Of a stretch of DNA of 64,000 bases, positions 7,569-16,149 are shown piece after piece. The notes below the pieces were generated by a model. The model saw only the letters and a list, made by a program, of their open reading frames with translations, ran no database searches and was not told the origin of the DNA. How positions within the stretch are numbered: position 1 is the stretch's first letter; every line of letters starts with the position of its first letter. Position numbers and translations under genes: made by a program. The DNA is from Paenibacillus etheri (GTDB taxonomy: Bacteria; Bacillota; Bacilli; Paenibacillales; Paenibacillaceae). The DNA lies in NCBI RefSeq assembly GCF_001012825.1, contig NZ_LCZJ02000019.1:186001-250000 (forward strand), read 5' to 3'.

Positions 7569-8885
7569 TTGAGCGACCCTTTACCCGGTATATTACACGT
7601 AGGTCTTATTATTTTGTTGGTATTGTTAAATGGATTCTTTGTCTCAGTCGAATATGCAATGGTGAAAGTACGAAGCGGTAGAATTGATACCCTTATTGAA
7701 GAAGGTAGTAAAAAAGCATTAAAAGCGAGAAGCATCGTACGCAACTTGGAAGGTTATCTATCCGCCTGTCAGCTTGGTATTACATTGGCTTCGCTTGCGC
7801 TAGGATGGCTGGGTCAACCCGCTATAGCTAACCTTGTTGGACCATTATTAGGAAGTATAGGTTTTGGAGTAACCGCTGTTAATGTTGTATCTTTGATTAT
7901 TGCTCTAATGTTTATCACTATCTTGCATATCGTACTTGGTGAGCTTGCACCTAAGACTATTGCTGTTAACAAGGCTGAATCTGTCCTTTTGCTAACATCT
8001 GGACCGATGAATGTGTTTTACAAGATCATGTATCCAGTGATTTGGATCGTAAATGGGCTGGCACGTGGTTTATTACGGATCTTCCGTTTATCCCCTGCTT
8101 CAGAGCTGGGAACGGCGCATACGGAAGAAGAAATCCGTATTATCATGCAAGAAAGTAATAAAAGCGGCTTTATTGATAATACCGAAATGGCGCTGGTTGA
8201 CAATATTTTTGAATTTGTGGACACAATGGCCCGTGAGATCATGATTCCTCGGACAGAAATGATCTGCCTGAATAATCATCTTTCAACTGAAGAGAACCTT
8301 GAGATTGCTTTTGATGGAATGAGGACGCGTTATCCAGTCTGTGATGGAGATAAGGATCACATTCTAGGCTTCATTCATATCAAGGACTTAATCAGGGATC
8401 GTGAACAAAGCTATAATAAATTAATTCGTCCTATACTAACCGTACCAGAATCTATTCAGATTAGTGCTCTGCTGAAAGTCATGCAGCGCGCGAAGACACA
8501 AATCGCCATTCTGATTGATGAGTACGGTGGAACATCAGGAATGGTAACGCTGGAAGATATCATGGAGGAAATTGTGGGAGAAATTCAGGATGAGTTCGAT
8601 GAAGAGCGTCCTGGTGTTGAGAAGCTGGGGGAGGATGAACATTCCATCGACGGCTTGATGCTTATTGAAGAGATCAATGATCTTTTGGGTCTCCATATGG
8701 ATACAGAGGATTATGATACGATAGGCGGTTGGCTGTATTCTAAACTGGAGGTTAATCCACCTCAAAAAGGGCAGTCTGTAGAATTTGATGATCATCTGTT
8801 TATTGTGGAAGAAACGGATAATAAGCGGATTTCTCGAATTAAGCTACTGAAGTTACAGCTATTGACTGAAGAAGCTGGTGCATAA
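7569..8885 (+). CDS. CNNM/CorC (HlyC-type) membrane protein, probable Mg2+/cation efflux
   Basis: A 438-residue protein of the so-called hemolysin family. The N-terminal CNNM (DUF21) domain, about residues 5-190, has three to four membrane helices (LLNGFFVSVEYAMVKVRSGRI; YLSACQLGITLASLALGWLGQPA; VLGELAPKTIAV). Two CBS domains follow ('IMIPRTEMICL', 'IAILIDEYGGTSGMVTLEDIMEEIVGEI'), then a CorC_HlyC transporter-associated domain. Such proteins are linked to Mg2+ export or resistance; true haemolysin activity is not implied. The start is TTG; an in-frame stop at 7557-7559 excludes any longer form. A paralogue is encoded at 50522-51841. Confidence 0.87.
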   Translation: MSDPLPGILHVGLIILLVLLNGFFVSVEYAMVKVRSGRIDTLIEEGSKKALKARSIVRNLEGYLSACQLGITLASLALGWLGQPAIANLVGPLLGSIGFGVTAVNVVSLIIALMFITILHIVLGELAPKTIAVNKAESVLLLTSGPMNVFYKIMYPVIWIVNGLARGLLRIFRLSPASELGTAHTEEEIRIIMQESNKSGFIDNTEMALVDNIFEFVDTMAREIMIPRTEMICLNNHLSTEENLEIAFDGMRTRYPVCDGDKDHILGFIHIKDLIRDREQSYNKLIRPILTVPESIQISALLKVMQRAKTQIAILIDEYGGTSGMVTLEDIMEEIVGEIQDEFDEERPGVEKLGEDEHSIDGLMLIEEINDLLGLHMDTEDYDTIGGWLYSKLEVNPPQKGQSVEFDDHLFIVEETDNKRISRIKLLKLQLLTEEAGA

Positions 8886-8906
8886 CGAACATATTAATAA
8901 TTATTA

Positions 8907-8938
8907 GGACACAGTGCTATAGCACTGTGTCCTTTTTT
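8907..8938 (+). terminator. Intrinsic terminator after CNNM gene
   Basis: Perfect 11-bp stem GGACACAGTGC/GCACTGTGTCC with a TATA loop and six T. Confidence 0.92.
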
Positions 8939-9046
8939 ACAGTGTATTTACAGTATTGTTTGCCAAAAAGAGAGTAATAATTATATAATTTTAAATGTAT
9001 ATGATAAAAACTACATTAGTCCACAGAGGACAGAAAGGAACTCTCC

Positions 9047-9799
9047 TTGAGTAAACCTAATAAAAGTACAAGCGTTCCCCAGCTGAGCAAACAAGAGAAG
9101 CGGCGGGTAGAACAGGAGCGACAAAAGCAGAAGACGAGAATTTTAATTATTAGTTCAATAGCTTTAGTAGTCATCATTTTTGTTGGATTGTTTATGTTAG
9201 CTTCGAAAGATGCCGCAAAAAATGCCACATCGGGAGAACCAGTAGCATTCAATTACAGCGAGCTGCCTAGAGTCGGTAAAGAGGATGCACCTGTTAAAAT
9301 TGTTGAATTTGGAGATTTAAAATGTCCAGCGTGTTCCCAATTTGCAACTTCAGTTAAACCGAAAATTGTTCAAGATTTTGTCAACGACGGAAAAGCAGCG
9401 CTCTACTTTGTAAATATGGCTTTCATTGGTCCAGACTCTGAGACTGCCTCACTTGCTGCATTATCTGTATACCATCAGAATAATGATGAATTCTGGAAGT
9501 TCTATGATGCTGTACACGCACAGCAAGGTGATGAGAGCGAAGAATGGGCGACTGAAGATTTCTTAGTAAGCCTTGCGGAGAAAGAGAAGTTAGCTATCGA
9601 TTACGAACTGCTGCGTAAAGATATTAAGGATCGTACGTATGCAGATGAGCTGAATAAGGGTATGCAGCTAGCTAGTGAAGCTGGGGTGACGACTACACCA
9701 TCCCTTTACATCAATGGAGTAATGACTGCGGATCCATTTAACATTGAAGCGATTTCAACTGAAATTAATGACGCCGCAAAATCCGTGGAGGCAAAGTGA
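9047..9799 (+). CDS. bdbD: Thiol-disulfide oxidoreductase, DsbA-like (BdbD)
   Basis: A membrane-anchored extracytoplasmic oxidase of 250 residues. A charged N-terminus and one membrane helix (about 32-51) are followed by a DsbA-type thioredoxin fold with active site C93-P-A-C96 in 'FGDLKCPACSQF' and a cis-Pro segment 'GVTTTPSLYING'. It introduces disulfide bonds into exported proteins and is reoxidised by BdbC, encoded immediately downstream with overlapping codons. The start is TTG behind AAAGGAA. The pair is typical of Bacillus-type bdbDC loci. Confidence 0.88.
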   Translation: MSKPNKSTSVPQLSKQEKRRVEQERQKQKTRILIISSIALVVIIFVGLFMLASKDAAKNATSGEPVAFNYSELPRVGKEDAPVKIVEFGDLKCPACSQFATSVKPKIVQDFVNDGKAALYFVNMAFIGPDSETASLAALSVYHQNNDEFWKFYDAVHAQQGDESEEWATEDFLVSLAEKEKLAIDYELLRKDIKDRTYADELNKGMQLASEAGVTTTPSLYINGVMTADPFNIEAISTEINDAAKSVEAK

Positions 9800-10260
9800 T
9801 AAAGTTCCTATCTTTTTGCAAGCGTAACTGCCTGTATCTGGCCTGGTTCGTCTCTTTAGTAGCTGTAGCCGGTAGCTTGTATTTAAGCGAAGTATTGAAA
9901 TATGAACCTTGTAAGCTTTGCTGGTTCCAGCGAATTTTCATGTATCCTCAGTTATTCCTACTGGGAATTGCGACGTTTAGAGGGGATAAGCGGATTATTC
10001 CTTATGTACTTCCACTAAGCTTGATGGGTGGCAGTATCTCGATCTATCATTATGCGGAACAGAAGATTCCTGCGTTAAGTAAAGTTCTTCCTTGTACAAT
10101 TGGTGTTCCGTGTAATAAGGATTACTTAAACTATTTTGGGTTCATTACGATTCCTTTCCTTGCGTTAATCGCATTTGCTTTAATTAGTATTTTACTTTGG
10201 TACGGACGCAAGGAAGAAGAAGTGATGGAGTTAGAAACTGAGGAAAGTTTAGGATTTTAG
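9796..10260 (+). CDS. bdbC: Disulfide oxidoreductase, DsbB family (BdbC)
   Basis: A 154-residue membrane protein with four hydrophobic segments. It has the two cysteine pairs of the DsbB fold: C39-x2-C42 in 'EPCKLCWFQR' and C100/C106 in 'LPCTIGVPC'. It passes electrons from BdbD to membrane quinone and so reoxidises BdbD. The GTG start overlaps the end of bdbD by 4 bases (GTGA), indicating translational coupling. Confidence 0.92.
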   Translation: MIKFLSFCKRNCLYLAWFVSLVAVAGSLYLSEVLKYEPCKLCWFQRIFMYPQLFLLGIATFRGDKRIIPYVLPLSLMGGSISIYHYAEQKIPALSKVLPCTIGVPCNKDYLNYFGFITIPFLALIAFALISILLWYGRKEEEVMELETEESLGF

Positions 10261-10345
10261 TTTTTTAGCTTTGAGGGATTCGGAAAAATGTGAAAAGTGA
10301 TTAAAAACACGGTCCAGAGGGATAATTGAAGATAATGAAAGAGAG

Positions 10346-10387
10346 CATCCAATAAGACGCATTATTTGCGCTTATTGGATGTTTTTT
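10346..10387 (+). terminator. Intrinsic terminator after bdbC
   Basis: CATCCAATAAG pairs with CTTATTGGATG, with an inner CGC/GCG and a six-T run. Confidence 0.9.
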
Positions 10388-10454
10388 CATTCTTTTTTCA
10401 TTTTTTTCAACGCTTTACTGTATACACTTTGTAGACTAATATTAGACCTTGTGA

Positions 10455-10612
10455 GAAGTTGAATATGCGCTGAATTTTCTTAGGAAAAACGGGGGAACCA
10501 AACTTGGCATTTGTGCCAATGGGGTGAATCGGAATGGGGTCGATTGGACTTAAACCGTAGGGCTATACCACAGCCCGAATCCGCCAGCTAACCTCGTAAG
10601 CAAGGTGGGATA
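10455..10612 (+). promoter_or_regulatory. c-di-AMP riboswitch (ydaO/yuaA class)
   Basis: The conserved core blocks of the ydaO-yuaA aptamer appear in order: GCTGAATTTTC, GGAAAAACGGGGGAACCAA, GGGGTGAATC, TAGGGC..ACCACAGCCCGAATCCG and CAGCTAACCTCGTAAGC. Cyclic di-AMP binding to this class turns expression off. It lies directly upstream of kimA, a classical target. The edges are approximate. Confidence 0.93.
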
Positions 10613-10622
10613 ATGACCATGC

Positions 10623-10656
10623 ATAGCATGCGGATCATTTCCGTATGCTATTTTTG
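10623..10656 (+). terminator. Riboswitch-controlled terminator before kimA
   Basis: ATAGCATGCGGA pairs with TCCGTATGCTAT (one G-U pair) around a 5-base loop, followed by TTTTG. It follows the aptamer and precedes the kimA start by 80 bases, so it is the likely expression platform. Confidence 0.75.
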
Positions 10657-10737
10657 TGTCTGCATTTATGAATCCACCAATGAAAACAGCGCGCGGAATT
10701 TCCGTTTCTGCTCTCAAAGAAAGGAACTGTATCCACA

Positions 10738-12555
10738 ATGGTAAGCAAGGTAAAACGACTATTGATCGGGCGTCCGATGAAGTCGAACGAACTCGATCAT
10801 GAAAAGTTATCCAAGGTGAAAGCACTGGCTGTCCTGTCTTCTGATGCGCTCTCGTCTGTAGCCTACGGAACGGAACAAATTCTGATTGTACTAGTGGCTG
10901 CGGGGTTTACTGCCATCTGGTATTCCCTGCCAATTGCATTAGCCGTATTGGGCCTGCTGGCCATCCTGATTTTATCCTATCGGCAGACGATTTATGCTTA
11001 TCCTCAAGGAGGCGGAGCTTACATCGTTGCCAAGAGTAATCTCGGTATTCCGACAGGGCTCTTAGCAGGAGGGTCTTTATTAGTGGATTACATTCTGACC
11101 GTTGCTGTTAGTGCGTCGGCAGGAACGGATGCGATCACATCGGCTTTCCCAAGTCTTCATAATCACACCGTTCTTATTGCAGTATCAGTTATTCTTCTTC
11201 TTACATTAATTAATCTTCGCGGAGTTACAGAATCAGCTTCATTCATCGCAATCCCCGTGTATTTGTTTGTGGTGTCGATTGTAGTGTTGATAATCTCCGG
11301 TATTATTAAATATGCTGCAGGTGGCGTTCATGCGAATGTCCCTGAAATTGGATCTGCTGTATCTAATGTTAGTTTGTTTCTACTATTAAAAGCATTCAGT
11401 TCTGGTTGTTCGGCACTTACGGGTGTAGAGGCTGTATCTAATGCCATTCCAAACTTTAAAGCACCAGCAGAAAAGAACGCAGCCAAGACATTAATGGTCA
11501 TGGGGGGTATACTTGGATTTATGTTTACAGGTATTACACTACTGGCCTATTGGTACGGTATAGTCCCTGACGAAAAGGCCACGGTTGTTTCTCAAATCGC
11601 TGAATCGACCTTTGGTCGCGGAACCTTATATTTTTTCATTCAAGGGATCACCGCAGTGATTTTGTTCTTGGCAGCTAATACGGCTTACTCAGCGTTCCCG
11701 CTGCTCGCATTTATGTTTGCGAAAGATAAATATATGCCACATGCCTTTATGGTTCGTGGTGACCGTCTAGGCTTCTCCAATGGTATTATTTTTCTAGGTG
11801 TTCTGTCTGCGGTGCTTGTAGCTGCATTCCACGGAAATACAGAAAGCTTAATACCTCTGTATGCGGTTGGTGTCTTCATTCCTTTCACATTGTCACAACT
11901 AGGAATGATGGTTCATTGGTTTAAAACAAAACCAGCAGGATGGAAAAAAAGTTTTGTTGTAAATACCATCGGTATGCTGACTACATTGACGATTACACTT
12001 ATTTTTATTATTACTAAGTTCTCAAGCGTATGGATGGCTTTCATTTTCTTGCCTGCTGTAATGTTCGTGTTCCACCGTATTCACAAGCACTATTTGAACA
12101 CTGCAGATCAGCTTCGTATATGTCCGAGTACAGATAAACCTTTGATTAAAGGCAGCACGGTTGTTGTCCCTGTTGCCGGTGTAACACGTGCTGTACTGCA
12201 TTCCATTAGCTATGCCAAGTCTTTAACGGATAATGTTGTAGCCGTGTATGTTGGCTTTGATGAAGAGGACATTCAAAAGATGGAGCAACGGTGGGAGGAA
12301 TGGAATCCAGGGGTACGCCTGATTGTACTTCGTTCCAGATATCGCAGTATTATTCGTCCGCTGCTGAAATTTATTGATACAGTGGAGTGGAAGACCGCAG
12401 CGACGGATCATATCACGATCCTGATTCCACAATTTATAACTAAGCATTGGTGGCAAGCTGTACTTCACAATCAAACCAGCTTTTTAATCCGCTCGTATCT
12501 AATGAATTCAAAAGATGTTGTGGTTGCGACTGTCCCTTATCATTTGAATAAATAA
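10738..12555 (+). CDS. kimA: High-affinity potassium importer KimA (YdaO)
   Basis: A 605-residue APC-fold transporter. The N-terminal motif 'KVKALAVLSSDALSSVAYGTEQI' is typical of KimA. About 12 membrane helices run to residue ~450, with 'YPQGGGAYIVAKSNLG' in the second segment. A cytoplasmic C-terminal domain with a universal-stress-protein-like strand pattern (from 'GSTVVVPVAGVTRAVLHSI') follows. KimA imports K+ with protons and is shut down by c-di-AMP at both RNA and protein level in Bacillus. The c-di-AMP riboswitch upstream agrees. The SD AAAGGAA lies rather far (about 12 bases) from the ATG. Confidence 0.92.
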   Translation: MVSKVKRLLIGRPMKSNELDHEKLSKVKALAVLSSDALSSVAYGTEQILIVLVAAGFTAIWYSLPIALAVLGLLAILILSYRQTIYAYPQGGGAYIVAKSNLGIPTGLLAGGSLLVDYILTVAVSASAGTDAITSAFPSLHNHTVLIAVSVILLLTLINLRGVTESASFIAIPVYLFVVSIVVLIISGIIKYAAGGVHANVPEIGSAVSNVSLFLLLKAFSSGCSALTGVEAVSNAIPNFKAPAEKNAAKTLMVMGGILGFMFTGITLLAYWYGIVPDEKATVVSQIAESTFGRGTLYFFIQGITAVILFLAANTAYSAFPLLAFMFAKDKYMPHAFMVRGDRLGFSNGIIFLGVLSAVLVAAFHGNTESLIPLYAVGVFIPFTLSQLGMMVHWFKTKPAGWKKSFVVNTIGMLTTLTITLIFIITKFSSVWMAFIFLPAVMFVFHRIHKHYLNTADQLRICPSTDKPLIKGSTVVVPVAGVTRAVLHSISYAKSLTDNVVAVYVGFDEEDIQKMEQRWEEWNPGVRLIVLRSRYRSIIRPLLKFIDTVEWKTAATDHITILIPQFITKHWWQAVLHNQTSFLIRSYLMNSKDVVVATVPYHLNK

Positions 12556-12570
12556 TGGATCATTAAGGAG

Positions 12571-12608
12571 AGGCTAAATCCGGAACGTTCGGAATATAGC
12601 CTTTTTTT
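12571..12608 (+). terminator. Intrinsic terminator after kimA
   Basis: AGGCTA..TCCG pairs with CGGA..TAGCCT, with an internal loop and a seven-T run. Confidence 0.75.
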
Positions 12609-12672
12609 AATTTTCAAGCAGGAAATTATTGCAAATCCACAAAATTTAAAATTTATATGTTGACATAGAGAA

Positions 12673-12687
12673 TGAGAATCAATATCA
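12673..12687 (+). promoter_or_regulatory. Fur box upstream of siderophore-binding protein
   Basis: TGAGAATCAATATCA matches the 7-1-7 Fur consensus TGATAATnATTATCA at 12 of 14 defined positions. It lies about 45-60 bases before the lipoprotein gene. Confidence 0.75.
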
Positions 12688-12732
12688 TTTAGAAGTGAGA
12701 CAGGGTTAATCGACACCTTTGAGAAGCATAGC

Positions 12733-13764
12733 TTGTACACACTAGGAGGGTATTTAATGTTTTGGTTTAACAGAAAAAGACTTGGAAGCATGAAATTAAC
12801 GATGATCGGATTAATGGTGATGGCGCTATTCTTATCCGCTTGTGGTAATAATAATCCCGGTAACGCTTCAAACGCAGGAACAGAGCCAACGACGGCACCT
12901 ACTGCTGAAACCACGGAAGCTCCTGCAGCTCCTAAGACGTTAACGGATGCAATGGGACATGAAGTAACGATTCCAGCTAATCCACAACGTGTACTGGGTT
13001 CTTATTTGGAGGATGCTCTGGTAACTCTAGGCGTGACTCCAGTAGCACAATGGTCTGTACCTAATGGTGTTCAGGATTATCTGACCACTGAATTAAAGGA
13101 TGTTCCTACGATTAGCTACGATCTTCCGCTCGAGGCAGTAACCAGCTTCGCTCCGGATCTTATTCTTATCCCATCGGAGTCTTCTGTACAGAACGGTATC
13201 TATGACCAACTGAATAAGATTGCACCGACTTATGTGATTGGGGACGAGCTAAATCAAGATTGGCGAAAATCGCTACTCAAGATTGGTGAAATTCTGAACA
13301 AGACCCCTGAAGCAGAGAAAGCCATCAAAGATTACGAAGATAAAGCAGCTGATGCGAAAGAAAAGCTTAAAGGAGCTATTGGAGAAGAGTCCGTGGCAAT
13401 TTTATGGTTGGTGCAAAAGAACTTCTATATTGTAGACGAAACTCGGAGCAGTGGTGCTGTATTATATACAGACCTTGGTGTAACGCTGCCTAACTTAGTC
13501 ACAGAAATCCCTGTTGGTACAAGAGCTACTTGGAATCCAATCTCACTAGAGAAGCTATCTGAGCTGACAGCAGATCATATTATCCTTGTAAATAGTGATA
13601 AGACTGAAGGTTCGGAGATCTTGGACAGTGCAATTTGGAAAGGTATTCCGGCCGTAAAAGCTGGGAATGTGCATGAAATGAGTTCAACAAGCAGTTGGCT
13701 ATACAGTGGTGCGAACGCTGGCGGCAAAATTATTGACGATGTGTTAAAAAATCTTGTGAAATAA
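12733..13764 (+). CDS. Iron-siderophore ABC transporter, substrate-binding lipoprotein
   Basis: A 343-residue lipoprotein. A signal peptide ends in LSAC, followed by a Thr/Ala-rich linker and a class III (FepB/FhuD-like) periplasmic-binding fold: 'KTLTDAMGHEVTIPANPQRVLG' start, 'FAPDLILIPSE', then a long helix, then 'WNPISLEKLSELTADHIILV'. It should capture a ferric siderophore outside the membrane for the permease genes at 13985-16074. GGAGGG precedes the ATG. The gene has its own Fur box and terminator, so it is transcribed apart from the permeases. The siderophore is not identifiable from sequence alone. Confidence 0.88.
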   Translation: MYTLGGYLMFWFNRKRLGSMKLTMIGLMVMALFLSACGNNNPGNASNAGTEPTTAPTAETTEAPAAPKTLTDAMGHEVTIPANPQRVLGSYLEDALVTLGVTPVAQWSVPNGVQDYLTTELKDVPTISYDLPLEAVTSFAPDLILIPSESSVQNGIYDQLNKIAPTYVIGDELNQDWRKSLLKIGEILNKTPEAEKAIKDYEDKAADAKEKLKGAIGEESVAILWLVQKNFYIVDETRSSGAVLYTDLGVTLPNLVTEIPVGTRATWNPISLEKLSELTADHIILVNSDKTEGSEILDSAIWKGIPAVKAGNVHEMSSTSSWLYSGANAGGKIIDDVLKNLVK

Positions 13765-13813
13765 AAGTCGTAATTCACCATGAATGAGACTGATCATTTG
13801 GGTGGGGAAGGGC

Positions 13814-13859
13814 GTGCAGATCAAGTATCTTAGGATACTAAGATCTGCACCATTTTTTT
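13814..13859 (+). terminator. Intrinsic terminator after siderophore-binding protein gene
   Basis: GTGCAGATC pairs with GATCTGCAC; an inner AGTATC/GATACT pairs too. Then CATTTTTTT. Confidence 0.88.
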
Positions 13860-13921
13860 ATAAAACATTCCTATTTTACGGAAAAATAGTTCCTACAATT
13901 GTACAACTTAATTTTTTTTGC

Positions 13922-13940
13922 GATAATGAGAATGATTGTT
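13922..13940 (+). promoter_or_regulatory. Fur box upstream of siderophore permease operon
   Basis: GATAATGAGAATGATTGTT agrees with the 19-bp Fur consensus at 15 positions, and a TTATCA half-site follows at 13942. It lies about 45 bases before the first permease start. Confidence 0.75.
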
Positions 13941-13984
13941 GTTATCATATAGACCATTGTAACTATTGATTAAGGAGACGACAC

Positions 13985-15040
13985 ATGGTTTCACCCTCAG
14001 ATATCGCACATCGCAATAAAAATGATACAAAAAAAGCTATACATACCCGACCGGCAGCTGCAATGAGTATTCTAGTGATAGGACTCGCTGCCATTGCCTT
14101 TGGACTGGCACTTTCGGTCTCAGTGGGTGCGGCAGATATCAAGCTAGCTACGGTATGGGAAGCGATATTTCATTTCAATCCAGATTTACAAAAACATCAG
14201 GTGATAAGAGAACTGCGATTTCCACGCGCGATAGCAGGCGCTTTGGTTGGTGCTTGCTTCGCAGTAGCAGGGGCAATCATGCAGGGGATGACAAGGAACC
14301 CTCTTGCAGATTCAGGTCTGCTAGGCTTGAATGCTGGAGCAGGTGTAGCGCTGGCCATAGTTTTTGCTTTTGCACCTTCGCTCTCATTCACTTCACTTAT
14401 GTTGTTTTGTTTTATAGGTGCTGCTATAGCGTCTTTTATAGTGTTCGGTATTGGGTCGCTTTCATTTAATGGCCTTACACCTTTACGTTTGACGCTCGCA
14501 GGTTCCGCGGTTAGTGCACTACTGGTTGCTGTTAGTCAGGGCATAGCTATTCTTTTTAACTTATCCCAGGATATTGCCTTTTGGTTGGCTGGCGGAATGG
14601 GTGGGGCAAGCTGGACTCAGATCAAGATTATTTTCCCTTGGGTGTTCGTGGCATTAATTGCAGCGATGATGTTATCGCGGTCCGTCACATTACTCAGCTT
14701 AGGAAGAGAAGTTGCAGTTGGTCTGGGGCAGCGGACCAGATTAGTACAGTTGGCATGTATGATTGTTGTAGTAGTTCTTGCCGGAAGTGCAGTCTCAATG
14801 GTTGGGCCAATTGCTTTTATAGGACTTATTATTCCACATGTAGCACGTTATTTCGTTGGAGTAGATTATCGCTGGATCATTCCTTGCTCGGCAGTTTTGG
14901 GGAGCTTATTGATCATCTTTGCGGATATCGCCGCTAGAATGATAAATGCACCTTATGAGACGCCCTTAGGCGCCTTAATTGCCATCATCGGTGTACCTTT
15001 CTTTATTTACTTGGCGAGTAAGCGGAAGGGGGAGCTGTAA
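13985..15040 (+). CDS. FecCD-family iron-siderophore ABC permease (first subunit)
   Basis: A 351-residue membrane protein with about 9-10 hydrophobic helices and the FecCD motifs 'RFPRAIAGALVGACFAVAGAIMQGMTRNPLADSGLLGLNAGAG' and 'GPIAFIGLIIPHVARYFVG'. It forms half of the membrane channel for ferric siderophore import. AAGGAG precedes the ATG. The stop overlaps the ATG of the next permease (TAATG), which indicates translational coupling. A Fur box sits upstream. Confidence 0.93.
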   Translation: MVSPSDIAHRNKNDTKKAIHTRPAAAMSILVIGLAAIAFGLALSVSVGAADIKLATVWEAIFHFNPDLQKHQVIRELRFPRAIAGALVGACFAVAGAIMQGMTRNPLADSGLLGLNAGAGVALAIVFAFAPSLSFTSLMLFCFIGAAIASFIVFGIGSLSFNGLTPLRLTLAGSAVSALLVAVSQGIAILFNLSQDIAFWLAGGMGGASWTQIKIIFPWVFVALIAAMMLSRSVTLLSLGREVAVGLGQRTRLVQLACMIVVVVLAGSAVSMVGPIAFIGLIIPHVARYFVGVDYRWIIPCSAVLGSLLIIFADIAARMINAPYETPLGALIAIIGVPFFIYLASKRKGEL

Positions 15041-16074
15041 TGCATAGAGTAACCCTTTCTCCCAATGAAAAAGAACGCCGCACACGCGCCATTACAGTGT
15101 TATCGCTACTTGCCATATTGATCATTGTTGTATTTATTGTCAGTATGAATACGGGATTTATGCGTCTATCCCCACGGGAGGTATTACATACACTGCTGGG
15201 TGATGGAACGCATCAGCAAAAGCTTATTTTATTTGATTTCAGATTACCCCGCATCGTAATTTCATTGTTAGTTGGAGCGGGCTTTGCAGTGTCGGGCTGT
15301 ATCTTACAAAGTCTCGCCCGAAATGCACTTGCTGAACCGGCAACGCTGGGCATAAGTGCGGGTGCAGGTTTTGCGGTAATCATTTTTATCTCGTTTTTTC
15401 CGGCTACAACAGCAGCTCCGGTATTCGTCTTGCCGCTCTTAGCGCTTGGAGGGGCTAGCCTAACCGCCGCTTTAATCTATATTCTTGCTTATCGGAAAGC
15501 TGATGGTTTGTCTCCTACGAGGCTGATCCTTATCGGGATTGCGGTCGCTGCCGGAATTAATGCTTGCCAGCTTGTGTTGGCCCTTCGGCTTGATCCTAAT
15601 AATTATCAATTTGTAGCCACTTGGATTGCCGGTAAAATATGGGGTGGCGATTGGAGATTTGTCCTTGCGCTGCTACCTTGGATAGCGATTCTGTTACCGT
15701 TCGCCTTCTATAAAGCCCGGATTCTTAATGTATTGAATCTAGGAGATCATACTTCTTTAGGGCTTGGAATGCGAGTGGAGAAGGAGCGTATTCTTCTCTT
15801 GGTGACAGCAGTGGCGCTTGCTGGCTCATGTGTCGCTGTAAGCGGAGGGATTGGCTTTGTCGGTCTAATTGCACCACATCTAGCCCGCAAGCTTGTAGGA
15901 CCCCGTCATCAGGTATTATTACCAGCTAGTGCGTTGACAGGGGCGCTTCTTATGATTACTGCTGATACTATCGGCAGATGGGTGTTACAGCCTGCAGAAG
16001 TACCAACAGGCATCGTGGTTGCGATCATTGGTGCACCTTACTTTTTATATTTACTCGCCAAATCAAAAGCATAA
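15040..16074 (+). CDS. FecCD-family iron-siderophore ABC permease (second subunit)
   Basis: A 344-residue partner of the preceding permease. It has the same conserved stretches: 'DFRLPRIVISLLVGAGFAVSGCILQSLARNALAEPATLGISAGAG' and 'GIGFVGLIAPHLARKLVG'. The two probably form a heterodimer. Its start overlaps the preceding stop by one base, and the ATPase gene follows after a 75-base gap. Confidence 0.93.
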   Translation: MHRVTLSPNEKERRTRAITVLSLLAILIIVVFIVSMNTGFMRLSPREVLHTLLGDGTHQQKLILFDFRLPRIVISLLVGAGFAVSGCILQSLARNALAEPATLGISAGAGFAVIIFISFFPATTAAPVFVLPLLALGGASLTAALIYILAYRKADGLSPTRLILIGIAVAAGINACQLVLALRLDPNNYQFVATWIAGKIWGGDWRFVLALLPWIAILLPFAFYKARILNVLNLGDHTSLGLGMRVEKERILLLVTAVALAGSCVAVSGGIGFVGLIAPHLARKLVGPRHQVLLPASALTGALLMITADTIGRWVLQPAEVPTGIVVAIIGAPYFLYLLAKSKA

Positions 16075-16149
16075 TGCGTACGAAGCGAGTTTTACTATGT
16101 AGTTCATTCTAGGAGCATAGCTCCATAAAACTTTTAAGGAGTTGTAAAT

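Noticed and set aside
13784-13969. 61-codon open frame between siderophore genes
   Set aside because: It runs through the terminator hairpin and the Fur box; no SD and no family pattern.
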